Shown: piece after piece, positions 63,307 to 64,000 of the stretch
Numbering within the stretch: position 1 is the stretch's first letter
Layout: each line of letters starts with the position of its first letter
Assembly (NCBI RefSeq): GCF_034259425.1
Contig: NZ_JAXIVU010000011.1
Coordinates: forward strand, 1-64,000
Direction: 5' to 3'
Source of the DNA: Denitrificimonas halotolerans
GTDB taxonomy: Bacteria > Pseudomonadota > Gammaproteobacteria > Pseudomonadales > Pseudomonadaceae
DNA: 64,000 nt
The notes under the pieces: model-generated
Seen by the model: the letters and a program-made list of their open reading frames with translations, nothing else
The model's database searches: none
Told to the model about the DNA's origin: nothing
Position numbers and translations under genes: made by a program

Positions 63307-64000
63307 TTTTTCTTTTAACATGAGCGGTGCTAAACGCGGCGCCGTACTTCTAATGACTCTAGATGAAGACAGTGCTGCAGAAGTGTTGCAGCACTTCTCC
63401 ACGGATGAAGTGAAAGAAATCAGTCGTGAAATGGCCAACCTAGGGCAATTGACTCAAGAAGATATCCGTCAAGTACTGGAAGCCTTTAGCAAAGAATCTG
63501 AAGAGTTTGCCGATATTAACCTGCACAGTAGCGAACATATTCGCGCGGTACTCACTAAAGCTCTGGGCAACGAGCGCGCGGCTAGCCTGATTGAAGACTT
63601 AATTGAAAGTACCCAAAGCACCACAGGTATTGATGCTTTAAACCTCATGGAAACATCGGTGGTGGCTGATTTAGTGCGCGACGAACACCCACAAGTGATT
63701 GCCACCATTTTAATTCACTTAGACCGCCACCAAGCCTCCGCAGTTTTAGAGTTGTTCAATGATAAATTGCGTAATGATGTACTGCTGCGCATTGCCACCT
63801 TCACGGGTGTGCAGCCTGCTGCCTTGCAAGAGCTCACAGAGGTATTGGGCGGTTTACTCGATGGCCAAAACCTAAAACGCAGCAAAATGGGTGGCATACG
63901 TACTGCAGCAGAAATTCTCAACTTGATGAACGCCAATCAAGAAGAGGAAGCCATTGACACCATTCGCGCGCACAACGCCGATTTGGCGCAGAAAATCATC
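63299..64000 (+). CDS. fliG: Flagellar motor switch protein FliG (3' end beyond window)
   Basis: The frame opens with ATG 63299 inside the end of fliF and stays open to the window edge (234 codons visible). It reads MSNFSFNMSGAKRGAVLLMTL, then the FliF-binding N domain and the ARM middle domain (DEHPQVIATILIHLDRHQAS). The charged C-terminal torque helix lies outside. FliG couples stator force to rotation. Confidence 0.94.
   Translation, partial: MSNFSFNMSGAKRGAVLLMTLDEDSAAEVLQHFSTDEVKEISREMANLGQLTQEDIRQVLEAFSKESEEFADINLHSSEHIRAVLTKALGNERAASLIEDLIESTQSTTGIDALNLMETSVVADLVRDEHPQVIATILIHLDRHQASAVLELFNDKLRNDVLLRIATFTGVQPAALQELTEVLGGLLDGQNLKRSKMGGIRTAAEILNLMNANQEEEAIDTIRAHNADLAQKII

Overview
The window is about 64 kb of chromosome from a motile gammaproteobacterium that I place in the pseudomonad lineage. 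The housekeeping clusters point there: rne next to rluC, a HAD phosphatase and sppA; nth followed by a PA3496-type acidic mini-protein; and pilA opposite pilB-pilC-pilD. I do not name a genus. Base composition looks moderate for a pseudomonad (judged by eye).

Region 1 (1-2,600) is a decayed surface-polysaccharide locus. It holds the end of an IS3-family element, a tviB-type sugar dehydrogenase cut by that IS, a JUMPstart/ops leader, rfaH and an internally deleted wzz. Region 2 (2,870-13,420) carries sppA, a HAD phosphatase, rluC, a long leader and rne, maf, a DUF937/DUF3597 pair, a NYN nuclease and a small lipoprotein. Region 3 (13,658-20,113) is a four-gene operon with 4-nt overlaps: a MukB/JetC-like SMC ATPase, a KITE-like subunit, a kleisin-like subunit and a Toprim protein. 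It resembles a Wadjet/MksBEFG plasmid-defence complex in an unusual gene order.

Region 4 (20,407-32,255) has rlhA, pbpC, mscS, nth, the PA3496-like gene and the type IV pilus assembly genes pilD, pilC, pilB and pilA. Two degenerate IS200/IS605 copies flank nth and supply the stop codons of mscS and pilD.

Region 5 (32,315-64,000) is flagellar and chemotaxis. A co-directional minus-strand run reads motA-motB-cheA-cheW-MCP-MCP(PAS)-cheR-cheB-MCP-cheY-cheZ-flhB-flhA-flhF-(FlhG-like)-flhE-fliA. Next to it are fliD-fliS-fliT-fliK-fhlB, two flagellins, flaG, fliE (divergent) and fliF-fliG. Gene order and sequences, with CheY, CheA, CheB, CheR and CheW close to the E. coli proteins, are of the enteric/betaproteobacterial kind. 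The FleQ/FleSR genes that pseudomonads carry between fliS/T and fliE are absent. The flagellins, fliD and flaG are preceded by near-perfect sigma-28 promoters, matching the fliA gene in the window. The FlhG homologue has lost its ATP-binding P-loop but keeps the DQAxxLR motif that acts on FlhF, and FlhF has an unusual C-terminal extension of about 350 residues.
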